From NCBI GenBank assembly GCA_023409675.1, contig JAEYRC010000324.1, positions 1-15,728 on the forward strand: a DNA stretch of 15,728 nt, read 5' to 3'. Under the pieces are notes generated by a model. It did no database searches. It was not told where the DNA came from and saw only the letters and a program-made list of their open reading frames with translations. This DNA comes from Bacteroidota bacterium. Lineage in GTDB: Bacteria > Bacteroidota > Bacteroidia > Chitinophagales > Chitinophagaceae. The position numbers were made by a program, and so were the translations under genes. Below, one piece after another: positions 1-7,544 of the stretch. Numbering within the stretch: position 1 is the stretch's first letter; each line of letters begins with the position of its first letter.

Positions 1-480
1 TTACTATACGACCGCCAATACCAACAACAGCGGCGCCAATGGATTAAACAGTCTGCTTGCCAACCTGGCCACTGCCCTTAGTGGAAGCGCGCAGGCGGGG
101 CAGCTTATCAAAGAAGCCTCCGGCACCTTAAGCGGAGCGCTGGCCGCTAATGCTGGGCTGGCAGCATTTCTGAACGAACCCAACAACAGCAGCGGTTCCA
201 ACCAGGCGCCCAAGGCCTACCTGAATGTATTGTTCTTCGATGAGCAGTTTAAGTTCGACGAAGCCTCCAGCGGTATATTTCCGGTAGCGTACAGCCCCAA
301 CAGCAAACAAACCATCAGCAGGATCGCCTCCGATGCCCTGGAAGCCGGCAAGAATGGCTATGTGTATGTCTATTTCAGTAATGAATCAGAGACTCTGATG
401 TATTTCGATAATTTCCAACTCACTCATGAGAAGGGCAGGATTTTGGAGGAGACACATTATTATCCGTTTGGTCTCACCAT
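1..480 (+). repeat. Rhs core direct repeat, copy 1
   Basis: This stretch is nearly identical at the DNA level to 3049-3530 and to 5466-5844, with scattered substitutions. Similarity falls off gradually after about 480, inside the Rhs-associated core. The substitutions are mosaic: ACGACC near position 8 is shared with copy 3 and not with copy 2, while other sites link copies 2 and 3. This is the pattern expected from gene conversion between cassettes. Confidence 0.85.
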
Positions 481-1417
481 GGCAGGGATATCTTCGAAGG
501 CCATAGGTTCGTTGGATAATAAATATGAGTATAACGGTAAAGAAAAGCAGGAGAAGGAGTTTAGTGATGGATCGGGATTGGAATGGTATGATTACGGAGC
601 CAGGATGTATGACCAGCAAATAGGACGTTGGCATACACTAGATAAATTTTCAGAAGTTTATGTAGCTCTTACATCATATCAATATGCCGCAAACAATCCA
701 ATTAAAAACATTGATGAAGCTGGTCATATATTAAAAGATAAGGATGGGAATATTATTGCTACAAGTAATGGAACTACTCAAACGAGCAAACCGTTTAACG
801 TTTCACTTAGTGGTAAAAGGGTTTCAATTTCTTATAAGTCCGAAAATATTACTGTATATACAGATAAAGGAGTGCCCATCGCCGCGCGACGAGTTGTGGA
901 AGCATACGTCACACAATTGGACAATGATGGCAATCCTATCGATGGCTCCACAGTAACTAGTCCGGGATCAAGATTTGCAGGTTTAAGTTCCAACTGCTTT
1001 GGTTATGCACTCGCTGAGGGAAATATTTGGATAACAGAATCAAATGCCATTAAACAATTACTACATGATGAATTTGCTGAACTGCCATCAGGAGAACGAG
1101 GGGATGTTTCTGTAATATGGTGGAATGTTGGCGGGGAAAGCGATGCTGTGCATGCAGCGAAAAATAACCCTGATGGATCATATGACCAAGATGACTCGGA
1201 AGAAAAGCCAAATAAATCGGCCGGAGAGGCTGAATTTTGGGGAGAACACAGAAAGGATCCTATGCAGAAACCAAGTGTATCTCAGCATAATCGAAAGAAA
1301 AAAGAACATACTCAGTATAACCAGCCTTATGAAGCTCTTCCTAAAATGTCTGTTAACGGGGTAAATATTGTTGATGGAAATGAAATTAAGCGAATCTTAA
1401 AGGAACTCGGGTTATGA
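2..1417 (+). CDS. Rhs/YD-repeat polymorphic toxin, 3' part, with putative papain-like/NlpC-like cysteine peptidase tip
   Basis: The reading frame is open from the left edge, so this is the C-terminal 471 residues of a longer Rhs protein; the TTG at 230 is internal, not a start. Residues 1-235 are Rhs shell plus the Rhs-associated core, with landmarks HYYPFGLTMAG, YDYGARMYDQQIGRW and the closing NNPIKNID. From about residue 240 the DNA turns AT-rich and the sequence is unique: this is the toxin tip. It shows an NCFGYAL motif (Cys332), a GDVSVIWW strand (Asp368) and VHAA (His384). That Cys ... GD ... His order is typical of NlpC/P60- and papain-like peptidases or amidases. A cell-wall or peptide-bond hydrolase is therefore inferred, not proven. 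The stop overlaps the next gene by 4 nt (ATGA), as toxin-immunity pairs often do, and that partner carries a signal peptide, which fits a periplasmic target. Rhs identity is near certain; the enzymatic class is tentative. Confidence 0.87.
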   Translation, partial: YYTTANTNNSGANGLNSLLANLATALSGSAQAGQLIKEASGTLSGALAANAGLAAFLNEPNNSSGSNQAPKAYLNVLFFDEQFKFDEASSGIFPVAYSPNSKQTISRIASDALEAGKNGYVYVYFSNESETLMYFDNFQLTHEKGRILEETHYYPFGLTMAGISSKAIGSLDNKYEYNGKEKQEKEFSDGSGLEWYDYGARMYDQQIGRWHTLDKFSEVYVALTSYQYAANNPIKNIDEAGHILKDKDGNIIATSNGTTQTSKPFNVSLSGKRVSISYKSENITVYTDKGVPIAARRVVEAYVTQLDNDGNPIDGSTVTSPGSRFAGLSSNCFGYALAEGNIWITESNAIKQLLHDEFAELPSGERGDVSVIWWNVGGESDAVHAAKNNPDGSYDQDDSEEKPNKSAGEAEFWGEHRKDPMQKPSVSQHNRKKKEHTQYNQPYEALPKMSVNGVNIVDGNEIKRILKELGL

Positions 1418-2055
1418 AAACTCTGACAATTATTTTTTATGGAATTCTTATTTTTCTGTTTTCTTCTACCACAGAATCGTATGGACAGGATGCAGACCTG
1501 CATATCTCGAAAAATAAAAATCGGTACAGCCTTTTAATTGAGATATATCATCAAGATACGACTGAAAGATATTCAGTTAATTGCTTTGCAGAGCCAGTGA
1601 CACACCTTCCCGACCCCGTAAAGATGCATTTGATAAAAAAACTTCTGTGCTTTGAAAAAGACACTTCGCTTTGTGTGTGGCCGGTACGGAAATTACATCC
1701 ATTATCTACTCAATTACATATTCCATTCTCGAATGATTACCGCCTTCAAGTTGAAGCCTTGCTCTTAATTAATTTGCTGGCGTTTGGATCTGATGTTTTT
1801 GTATTTTCTCCATTTCCAGTATTGCAAAATATTAATACGGGAGAGGAGATTGGAATTGATCAAATGACAATTAGTAAAGTATATTCAGTTTACAGGGATT
1901 GGTTTAGGAGAATTAGCTTGTTTAGTGAAGAAGGTTTTACTTTTCCAGATTTAAGTAAAATAGGCATTAAATGGTTTGGGATGGACTCCACGCCCATAAA
2001 CTTTGAAACAATGGGTAAGTGGTCTACTTATTTCGATTGCATCGAGATCGAATAG
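1414..2055 (+). CDS. Putative immunity protein for Rhs tip 1, signal-peptide bearing
   Basis: This encodes 213 aa. The start is fixed by the ATGA overlap with the upstream Rhs stop, giving translational coupling. Residues 1-24 form a signal peptide or single membrane anchor (hydrophobic IIFYGILIFLF, then a small polar stretch ending near YGQ), so the mature protein is predicted to lie in the periplasm or on the outer membrane. I do not recognise the family. The body is mixed alpha/beta with no evident catalytic motif. The role is inferred from position alone: polymorphic toxins are followed directly by their antidote. An exported antidote matches a toxin acting outside the cytoplasm, such as the cysteine peptidase-like tip upstream. 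Its last ~17 codons overlap an open frame of cassette 2, so the native 3' end lies right at a recombination junction near 2056. The gene is AT-rich compared with the flanking Rhs core DNA. Confidence 0.72.
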   Translation: MKTLTIIFYGILIFLFSSTTESYGQDADLHISKNKNRYSLLIEIYHQDTTERYSVNCFAEPVTHLPDPVKMHLIKKLLCFEKDTSLCVWPVRKLHPLSTQLHIPFSNDYRLQVEALLLINLLAFGSDVFVFSPFPVLQNINTGEEIGIDQMTISKVYSVYRDWFRRISLFSEEGFTFPDLSKIGIKWFGMDSTPINFETMGKWSTYFDCIEIE

Positions 2056-2080
2056 GTCCACAGATACAGTTAAGAAGAAA

Positions 2081-4510
2081 ATGCCGTCCCAGTTAGCACA
2101 CCTCATTAATACAATAACGGAGATTGATATTATGCAGTCTGCAACCGCCGGACTGAATTTCAGTGTCAGCAATTTGCAATATGATGCCAACGGCAATATC
2201 ACACGCATGAACCAGTTTGGCTGGAAGGGTACGGGCAGCGAATGCATCGATTCACTGCGCTATAACTATTTTTCCGGCTCTAACCGCCTGATGAACGTTT
2301 ATGATTTCCGGCAGGATTCCGCAACGCGGCTGGGCGATTTCCGCTATTCAAAATACCATACCCAGAGCAAGAGCCACAACAGCACGGTAGATTACCACTA
2401 TGATGCCAATGGCAATATGGTCACCGATAAGAATAAAGATATTGGCCGCGGCGCAGCTTCCCTGCGGGGTATCCGCTACAATTATCTAAATCTGCCGGAG
2501 GAAATAACCGTGTATGCCGGGGCTACGCAAAAGGGAAAGATCATTTATACCTATGATGCTGCAGGCAGTAAATTACAGAAACGGGTAACTGAAGTCGGCA
2601 AGCCCGACAAAGTTACCCTATACCTCGGCGGAATGGTTTTTCAGGAAGACAGTCTGCAGTTTTTGGGGCATGCCGAAGGCAGAACGCGTTTTGTGGCAGT
2701 ACAGGGAGCAAGCCCGGCGAAATTTGAAGATGATTATTTCATCAAAGATCATCTGGGTAATGTGCGTATGGTGCTCACAGAAGAAATACAGGCTCAAACC
2801 TATCCCGAACTGAATTTTGAAGGAACAGCGGGCCAGGCTGCGGTGCAGTTGCAGGATGGTTATTGGGAGAACAAAACAGGCGGCTCTATAAATGTAGCTT
2901 CTTCCAGAATCAGTCGCCCGGCTAATTTTGGTACATCCTCCACGAATGGTAGCTTTGTAATGAGCGTTAAGAAAAGCCAGGGGGCGATTGGTGCAGCCAA
3001 ACTGTTAAAGGTCATGAGTGGAGACCGCATCCATACAAAGATTGATTATTACTATACCACCGCCAATACCAACAACAGCGGAGCCAATGGATTAAACAGT
3101 CTGCTTGCCAATTTGGCCACTGCGCTCAGTGGCAGCGCGCAGGCGGGGCAGCTTATCAAAGAAGCCTCCGGCACCTTAAGCGGAGCGCTGGCCGCTAATG
3201 CTGGGCTGGCAGCATTTCTCAACGAACCCAACAACAGCAGCGGTTCCAACCAGGCGCCCAAGGCCTACCTGAATGTATTGTTCTTCGATGAGCAGTTTAA
3301 ATTCGACGAAGCCTCCAGCGGTATATTTCCGGTAGCCTACAGCCCCAACAGCAAACAAACCATCAGCAGGATCGCCTCCGATGCCCTGCAAGCCGGCAAG
3401 AATGGGTATGTGTATGTCTATTTCAGCAATGAGTCCGAAACGATGCTCTATTTCGATAATTTCCTGCTAACACATGAAAAAGGCAGGATTTTGGAGGAAA
3501 CGCATTATTATCCGTTCGGATTGGCGATGGCGGGAGTTAGTTCCAAGGGGGTGGGGAAGATTGAGAATAAAATCAAGTTTAATGGGGGTAATGAACTTCA
3601 ATCCAAAGAGTTTAGTGATGGCAGTGGGTTAGAATTGTATGATGCAAATTTCCGTATGCTCGATCCTCAGTTGGGCAGATTTTGGCAGGCCGATCCATTA
3701 GCGGATTTTTCTGTAGGTCTATCTCCTTATAATTTTGGGAGTAACAATCCCATTAGCAGGCTTGATCCATGGGGTCTCAAGGATACAACCATTAACGGCG
3801 AGACAATGCAGCGCGATCCCGATCTACCTACTGTCACTATAACGCCACAGAAGAAAGCTGCTTCATGGGGTGGTTTTTATTGGCCTTCTTATAGTAAGAA
3901 GGAAGTGAGTGCCTGGAGAAAAGAAAGATTTACATATAACCGAAGAAGGGATGCAGGCCAAGCAGTTATTCAGGGCGGAGAATCTCCATTGTATATGAAT
4001 AATCTTTCTTCATTTAAGAGAAGATTTGAGGCGGAGGAAGACGGAAGAAAAATGTCTCTTGGGGCAATAGGGATAATGTCTGCGCCGGCAATAATGATGG
4101 CTGCACCGATTGCAGGAACGGCGATCAACAAAGCATTGGTAACCACTTTCGGGCGAGCATTTGTTAGGAACGCGGCAATCAACTTGCTTCAGAACGGTGG
4201 AGACCATAAGAAAATGGATTTCTTCGATATTACAGTAAATACTTTCAACCCTTTTAATAGGTTAGGCGGAATTATAGGTGTTGCTGGGGTTAATTCCCTA
4301 GTTGACTATACACCTTTTGCGGATGGACAGCGACAATTAAACTATCTTGGCAACGGAAAAAACATAGGTCAGACTAGTTTAGATTTTAGCTTTGGTGCGT
4401 TCTCCGGTGGTGCAGGTACTATTTTTGGATCGGGTTCATCCACAGCAACAATAGTTGACATCGTCACAGGAAATGCATCCAGACAGGCACAAGAAATTAT
4501 TAAAGATTGA
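2081..4510 (+). CDS. Orphan (N-terminally truncated) Rhs protein with hydrophobic Gly/Ala-rich tip
   Basis: The frame is open from 2003, but only Rhs-like sequence from about 2056 on is meaningful. ATG 2081 is preceded by AAGAAGAAA and is the most plausible usable start, giving 809 aa. The N-terminal translocation parts and most of the shell of a complete Rhs are missing. YD-type repeats are visible (LQYDANGNI, YHYDANGNMVTDKN, YTYDAAGSKLQKR), then DDYFIKDHLGNVRMV, HYYPFGLAMAG, and the core end FRMLDPQLGRFWQADPLAD ... NNPISRLDPWGL near residue 561. The tip (566-809) contains LPTVTITP, a linker type I associate with Bacteroidota Rhs proteins, a basic segment, a hydrophobic stretch at 658-682, and a Gly-rich C-terminus. 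No catalytic triad is evident, so a membrane-active or unknown tip is likely. It probably serves as a silent donor cassette. Read-through or coupled expression from cassette 1 is possible; no promoter was recognised. Confidence 0.75.
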   Translation: MPSQLAHLINTITEIDIMQSATAGLNFSVSNLQYDANGNITRMNQFGWKGTGSECIDSLRYNYFSGSNRLMNVYDFRQDSATRLGDFRYSKYHTQSKSHNSTVDYHYDANGNMVTDKNKDIGRGAASLRGIRYNYLNLPEEITVYAGATQKGKIIYTYDAAGSKLQKRVTEVGKPDKVTLYLGGMVFQEDSLQFLGHAEGRTRFVAVQGASPAKFEDDYFIKDHLGNVRMVLTEEIQAQTYPELNFEGTAGQAAVQLQDGYWENKTGGSINVASSRISRPANFGTSSTNGSFVMSVKKSQGAIGAAKLLKVMSGDRIHTKIDYYYTTANTNNSGANGLNSLLANLATALSGSAQAGQLIKEASGTLSGALAANAGLAAFLNEPNNSSGSNQAPKAYLNVLFFDEQFKFDEASSGIFPVAYSPNSKQTISRIASDALQAGKNGYVYVYFSNESETMLYFDNFLLTHEKGRILEETHYYPFGLAMAGVSSKGVGKIENKIKFNGGNELQSKEFSDGSGLELYDANFRMLDPQLGRFWQADPLADFSVGLSPYNFGSNNPISRLDPWGLKDTTINGETMQRDPDLPTVTITPQKKAASWGGFYWPSYSKKEVSAWRKERFTYNRRRDAGQAVIQGGESPLYMNNLSSFKRRFEAEEDGRKMSLGAIGIMSAPAIMMAAPIAGTAINKALVTTFGRAFVRNAAINLLQNGGDHKKMDFFDITVNTFNPFNRLGGIIGVAGVNSLVDYTPFADGQRQLNYLGNGKNIGQTSLDFSFGAFSGGAGTIFGSGSSTATIVDIVTGNASRQAQEIIKD
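2935..3532 (+). repeat. Rhs core direct repeat, copy 2
   Basis: Positions 2935-3433 match 5352-5844 almost base for base, apart from a 6-nt deletion in the latter. Positions 3049-3530 match the first 480 bases of the window. Outside these limits the three copies diverge abruptly (copy 3) or gradually (copy 1). The repeat is long and similar enough to act as a substrate for homologous recombination that swaps tips. Confidence 0.88.
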
Positions 4511-4523
4511 GAATAATTTTGCA

Positions 4524-4904
4524 ATGGCTCATCAGAATATCAACGAAAAAAAGATAATACTTCTAGTGTTTTTTGCAGGAATTCTCATTTATGGTATGTA
4601 TGAGTATTTTCAGCGAAAAGAGATAGAAAGACAAGGAATTTTTACAAAGGCAACCGTCATTAACTCAGAGGGATATAAGGGAGGTCTAATGATAACCATA
4701 CGCTACAAATATTTAGCTATTAATTACGAAGCGACGATAGTGGCTGATTTAGGTAAGAGTGCTATAGGTAGCCAATACTTTATTCAGTTTTTTCCTAATG
4801 ATCCCAAGGCTGTCGTTTTTCATAAAGAGAAACCGGTTCCAGATTGCTTGACTAATATTGAGCCTCCCAAAGCAGGCTGGGATAAAATCCCATCTTGTCC
4901 TTAA
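4524..4904 (+). CDS. Small membrane-anchored putative immunity protein for Rhs tip 2
   Basis: This encodes 126 aa. I chose ATG 4524 (MAHQNINEKK), 13 nt after the upstream stop, over the longer frame from 4455, because the extra residues only shadow the end of the Rhs tip. Residues 11-29 form one strong transmembrane helix, followed by RKEIERQG and an approximately 90-residue, beta-rich soluble domain (TKATVINSEGYKGGLMITIRY, YFIQFFPNDPKAVVF). This helix-plus-beta-domain layout resembles DUF3592-like small membrane proteins that often follow Rhs and other toxins in Bacteroidota. An inner-membrane antidote fits a hydrophobic, possibly membrane-inserting tip. The function is inferred from position and topology only. 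Confidence 0.72.
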   Translation: MAHQNINEKKIILLVFFAGILIYGMYEYFQRKEIERQGIFTKATVINSEGYKGGLMITIRYKYLAINYEATIVADLGKSAIGSQYFIQFFPNDPKAVVFHKEKPVPDCLTNIEPPKAGWDKIPSCP

Positions 4905-4911
4905 GGCTTAA

Positions 4912-5047
4912 TGAATAGTCCTAAAATAGATTGACAATTTTTAAATAAGTTCCGGTTGCATCAGGTAGTCGAAAATTTCCTGTTATAGACCTGATTTGGT
5001 GTTTTCATTTGAAGGGCCAGGTGAGGTCTTTTGTCATTGTATGAAAG
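4912..5047 (-). pseudogene. IS3-family transposase (OrfB) C-terminal remnant
   Basis: Read on the minus strand from 5047 down to the stop at 4961-4963, the codons give LSYNDKRPHLALQMKTP followed by NQVYNRKFSTT. This is the classic C-terminal signature of IS3-family OrfB (rve) transposases, of the type YN..RPH.AL...TP..V. Upstream of it the frame has a stop, so nothing else of the gene survives. The following 50 bases (4912-4960) contain TGAATAGTCCTAAAATAGAT, which looks like an IS3-type terminal repeat, although only one end exists and it cannot be checked. The fragment begins about 8 bases after the immunity gene stop and probably marks an old rearrangement between cassettes 2 and 3. Confidence 0.7.
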
Positions 5048-5351
5048 TTAGTATTTAGTTATCAAGATGTAATGAACTTTTTTAAAAAAATATAGGGCTT
5101 GCCATCAGCGGAATAGTTTTTTTCGCTTCTTCATTAAAATGCCACCCCTTCGGGTTGAAGCATTTGGATAGATGGTGCAATAATCATTTCACCCTTCGGG
5201 GTTAAACACAACAATCAATAACGTTATCTACCACTTAGGTGGTAAAATAGCAGCACAAACAGAAGAGCACACCTGGGCAGTCTGGGTTTTATCTTGCGTC
5301 TTCCGCCCCCTGCGCGAGTGGCTTCGTCATCCAATAATTAAGATTTGCCAG
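5048..5351. repeat. Intergenic stretch with three short palindromes of the CCCCTTCGGGG type
   Basis: No gene is visible here. Three small hairpins occur: ACCCCTTCGGGTT at about 5144, ACCCTTCGGGGTT at about 5191 and TACCACTTAGGTGGTA at 5229-5244 (6-bp stem, 4-nt loop). The first two belong to the same palindrome family as those at 7592, 7645, 7789 and 7843. The rest, including the GC-rich 5280-5340, has no recognised content and runs straight into the start of the third Rhs core copy at 5352. A transcription-terminating or mRNA-stabilising role for the hairpins is possible but not shown. Confidence 0.55.
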
Positions 5352-5844
5352 ATCCTCCACGAATGGTAGCTTTGTAATGAGTGTTAAGAAAAGCCAGGGG
5401 GCGATTGGTGCAGCCAAACTTTTAAAGGTCATGAGTGGAGACCGCATCCATACAAAGATTGATTATTACTATACGACCGCCAATACCAACAACAGCGGAG
5501 CCAATGGATTAAACAGTCTGCTTGCCCATTCGGCCACTGCGCTCAGTGGCAGCGCGCAGGTGGGGCAGCTTATCAAAGAAGCCTCCGGCACCTTAAGTGG
5601 AGCGCTGGCCGCTAATGCTGGGCTGGCAGCATTTCTTAACGAACCCAACAACAGCAGCGGTTCCAACCAGGCGCCCAAGGCCTATCTGAATGTTTTATTC
5701 TTCGACGAGCAGTTTAAGTTCGACGAAGCCTCCAGCGGTATATTTCCGGTAGCCTACAGTCCCAACAGCCAACAAACCATCAGCAGGATCGCCTCCGATG
5801 CCCTTGAAGCCGGCAAGAATGTTTATGTCTATTTTAGCAATGAG
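5352..5844 (+). repeat. Rhs core direct repeat, copy 3
   Basis: This is collinear with 2935-3433 and starts abruptly at ATCCTCCACGAATGG. It has a few substitutions and one 6-nt in-frame deletion near 5820 that turns KNGYVYVYF into KNVYVYF. It ends abruptly after AGCAATGAG, where both other copies continue into the Rhs-associated core. Confidence 0.88.
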
Positions 5845-6140
5845 TTGGGAATGTTTATGGGGAATGTTGCAACAATAATGAAACCGGCCTTGATATCGCA
5901 GAATATTCAGATAAGAATATAAGTGGGGCCAGACTGGCGTACAGGTTAACGGGAGGTGCAACGTCTTTCGCTGCACCAATAATTTATGGTGCTATTGTAA
6001 GGTCAGAAGTCCCTGTGGTTAGTACCTTAATTGGTATTACCGTCGGTGCTACATTTGCTGGAGGAGAATATTCATATGATAACTATCCGGCAGTTAAGGA
6101 AGCTACAATTAATCACATTGATAACATCAAAAGATCTTAA
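5352..6140 (+). pseudogene. Broken orphan Rhs cassette 3: core fragment joined out of frame to a hydrophobic toxin tip
   Basis: The core fragment is read in the frame of ATG 5377 (MSVKKSQGAIGAAKLL ...) up to the junction at about 5844. In that frame only about 25 unrelated residues follow before a stop at 5920-5922. One base over, a frame is open from 5844 to the stop at 6138-6140. It encodes about 98 residues with GLDIAEYSDKNISGARLAYR, a hydrophobic Gly/Ala-rich stretch (IIYGAIVRSEVPVVSTLIGI) and the end INHIDNIKRS. This resembles the C-terminal tip of Rhs proteins, with no catalytic motif visible. The Rhs-associated core end (HYYPFG ... NNPI) is missing, so a deletion removed it and shifted the frame. 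As it stands the cassette cannot make a core-tip fusion. No start signal is seen for the tip alone. Confidence 0.75.
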
Positions 6141-6176
6141 CGTCGTTGGTGTCGTGAATACTATTATTTTAATTAG

Positions 6177-6686
6177 ATGAGCGATTTGAATAGCATCATA
6201 TGTAGGATCACTTGGAAGCGCCAAATAGCATTACTATCTTCCATGTTGCTTAAATTTAGTATTCTAGTTATCGTATATCTTTATTTTTTCGGGTTTTCTA
6301 TTCGCAGTTTTATTTATGTGTACCTATTTTTATTTTTATTCGTATTTGATTTTTTGCCGACTATACTCCTTCATATACAGTTTTTAATAAGAACCGGCAA
6401 CGATATTGTAATCCTAAACAGGAAGAATAGAACTATCGAATATAAATCGAAGACAGATTCGAAACATAATTTTGATGATATTACTGTCCTTGAATATGTT
6501 GCTTCATATGGAGGGGGATCAGGTTGGTACTCGTTTGGAGAGTATAGGTATTATAAAATAGTATTTAAAGATGAATCCTCTTTAATAATAAATTGTTTAA
6601 TGTTAGAAGATATAAAGCATCGTTTGGAGCCTATATTGGGAAAAACAGCAAATAAAAAATTAAAAGTATTGCCATTTATTCAATGA
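6177..6686 (+). CDS. Putative immunity protein for Rhs tip 3: two-helix membrane protein with PH-like C-terminal domain
   Basis: This encodes 169 aa and starts 36 nt after the tip-3 stop. Residues 18-72 are strongly hydrophobic and aromatic, enough for two transmembrane helices with a short turn near FSIRSF. The remaining roughly 95 residues (GNDIVILNRKNRTIEYKSKT ... YYKIVFKDESSLIINCLM) have the strand pattern of a small bacterial PH-like domain facing the cytoplasm. The family is not recognised with certainty. Its location directly after an Rhs tip and its AT-rich composition point to an immunity role; two-helix inner-membrane antidotes are common for membrane-directed toxins. It remains an intact frame although its toxin partner is broken, so it could still protect against siblings carrying the intact toxin. 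Confidence 0.68.
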   Translation: MSDLNSIICRITWKRQIALLSSMLLKFSILVIVYLYFFGFSIRSFIYVYLFLFLFVFDFLPTILLHIQFLIRTGNDIVILNRKNRTIEYKSKTDSKHNFDDITVLEYVASYGGGSGWYSFGEYRYYKIVFKDESSLIINCLMLEDIKHRLEPILGKTANKKLKVLPFIQ

Positions 6687-6696
6687 TCTTGTAATA

Positions 6697-7155
6697 ATGA
6701 GAAAAATTAAAATCAAATTGAGTTTATATGTGACCTTTTTGGTTATCGTTTTTTCAAGTTCATGTTCAGAAAGGTTTTGTGACAGTTTTGCTAGTGGTGT
6801 TAAATCTCAATGTGGGGGTGAGAATGATACGTGTTATGTAAGCCTAGGTAAAGTCTTTAATTTCGAGTGGGACAGTCTATATGTTTTTGACAGTGAACTG
6901 TACCCTGATGAAGTTTCAAAGCGACTTGGAATTAATTGCGATTGTAAAACAATTCCAAATGGTCACAGGCGAATTTATTTTACAAAGGAAAGCAAAATAG
7001 TGAAATCATACATTTCCAGTTGTCATAGGGTATATTTTGTCGAGAAAAAGAATATGCAAGGGGATGGAGTAGTTGTAACTGATGCTAAAACTTCTTTTTT
7101 ATTGGAAAATAGACTCATTAATGACGAAATATCGTACTATCTTTTTGAGCAATAA
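6697..7155 (+). CDS. Putative lipoprotein, possible second immunity or accessory gene of cassette 3
   Basis: This encodes 152 aa. It starts 10 nt after the previous stop, so it is in the same transcript. The N-terminus MRKIKIKLSLYVTFLVIVF followed by SSSC (Cys23) looks like a lipoprotein signal with a relaxed lipobox. The mature part is Cys-rich (CSERFC, SQCGG, DTCY, NCDCK, SSC), suggesting disulfides in the periplasm or at the surface. The segment FEWDSLYVFDSELYPDEVSKRLG is reminiscent of small uncharacterised Bacteroidota lipoproteins, but I cannot name a family. Two consecutive immunity-like genes may mean that two tips were once present, or that a second pair lost its toxin. Confidence 0.62.
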   Translation: MRKIKIKLSLYVTFLVIVFSSSCSERFCDSFASGVKSQCGGENDTCYVSLGKVFNFEWDSLYVFDSELYPDEVSKRLGINCDCKTIPNGHRRIYFTKESKIVKSYISSCHRVYFVEKKNMQGDGVVVTDAKTSFLLENRLINDEISYYLFEQ

Positions 7156-7382
7156 AAGAGTCTGTTGTAACCGGTCGTTCGCGTCTACAGAAAAAGGAAG
7201 TCAAAAACTCCCACTCTGGCGCGGATGTTCCCAGCGATTGACTTCAGTAATATTATATTTTTGAGCATTAAGGCGGGGCCATCCGTGTCTTAAATGTTTC
7301 GCTAATCCATCCAGGTGCGGATAAACTTACTGATATTTTTCTTTGTATGACTGTTTACTATAACGCGCATGATCTGCTTGGT
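7156..7382. other. Gene-free stretch between cassette 3 and the Rhs remnant
   Basis: No credible gene, palindrome or family word is seen here. The open frame at 7082-7264 is a shadow of the lipoprotein gene that runs on into non-coding DNA. The stretch may hold decayed Rhs or tip sequence, but I could not align it with the intact copies. Confidence 0.4.
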
Positions 7383-7544
7383 TATTAGGGGTTCTATCTT
7401 CCAGCATGGTAGCAGTTGACATTTATCGCGCATGAAGAAGGTCGTAACCGCTTTGTTACTACAGTCGGCAGCATACCCGCGAAATTTGCAGATGATTGTT
7501 TTATTAAAGAGACCGCATCCATACAAATATTGATTATTTACTAG
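7383..7544 (+). pseudogene. Eroded fourth Rhs core remnant with internal deletion
   Basis: Codons from about 7416 read QLTFIAHEEGRNRF then VTTVGSIPAKFADDCFIKE. These align with LQFLGHAEGRTRF and VAVQGASPAKFEDDYFIKD of the orphan Rhs (about 2656-2748). Directly after, GACCGCATCCATACAAATAT (7511-7530) matches the GACCGCATCCATACAAAGAT segment at about 3023. Roughly 270 bases of core are therefore missing between the two pieces. Stops occur upstream in the same frame. Only this patch of core is left, ending where the intergenic repeat units begin. It indicates that a further cassette once stood here. Confidence 0.72.

Noticed and set aside
2003..2080. TTG start at 2003 for the orphan Rhs
   Set aside because: The first ~17 codons lie inside the immunity gene in another frame and look like read-through of a junction. 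ATG 2081 with AAGAAGAAA before it is more credible.
3052..3391. Minus-strand open frames repeated at 4-213, 3052-3261 and 5469-5678 (MGAWLEPLLLLGS...)
   Set aside because: They are antisense shadows of the Rhs core repeat. They recur only because the DNA repeats, with no independent start signal or family signature.
4455..4523. Longer start of the small membrane immunity gene
   Set aside because: The extra 23 codons overlap the end of the Rhs tip. ATG 4524 gives a normal short N-terminus before the membrane helix.
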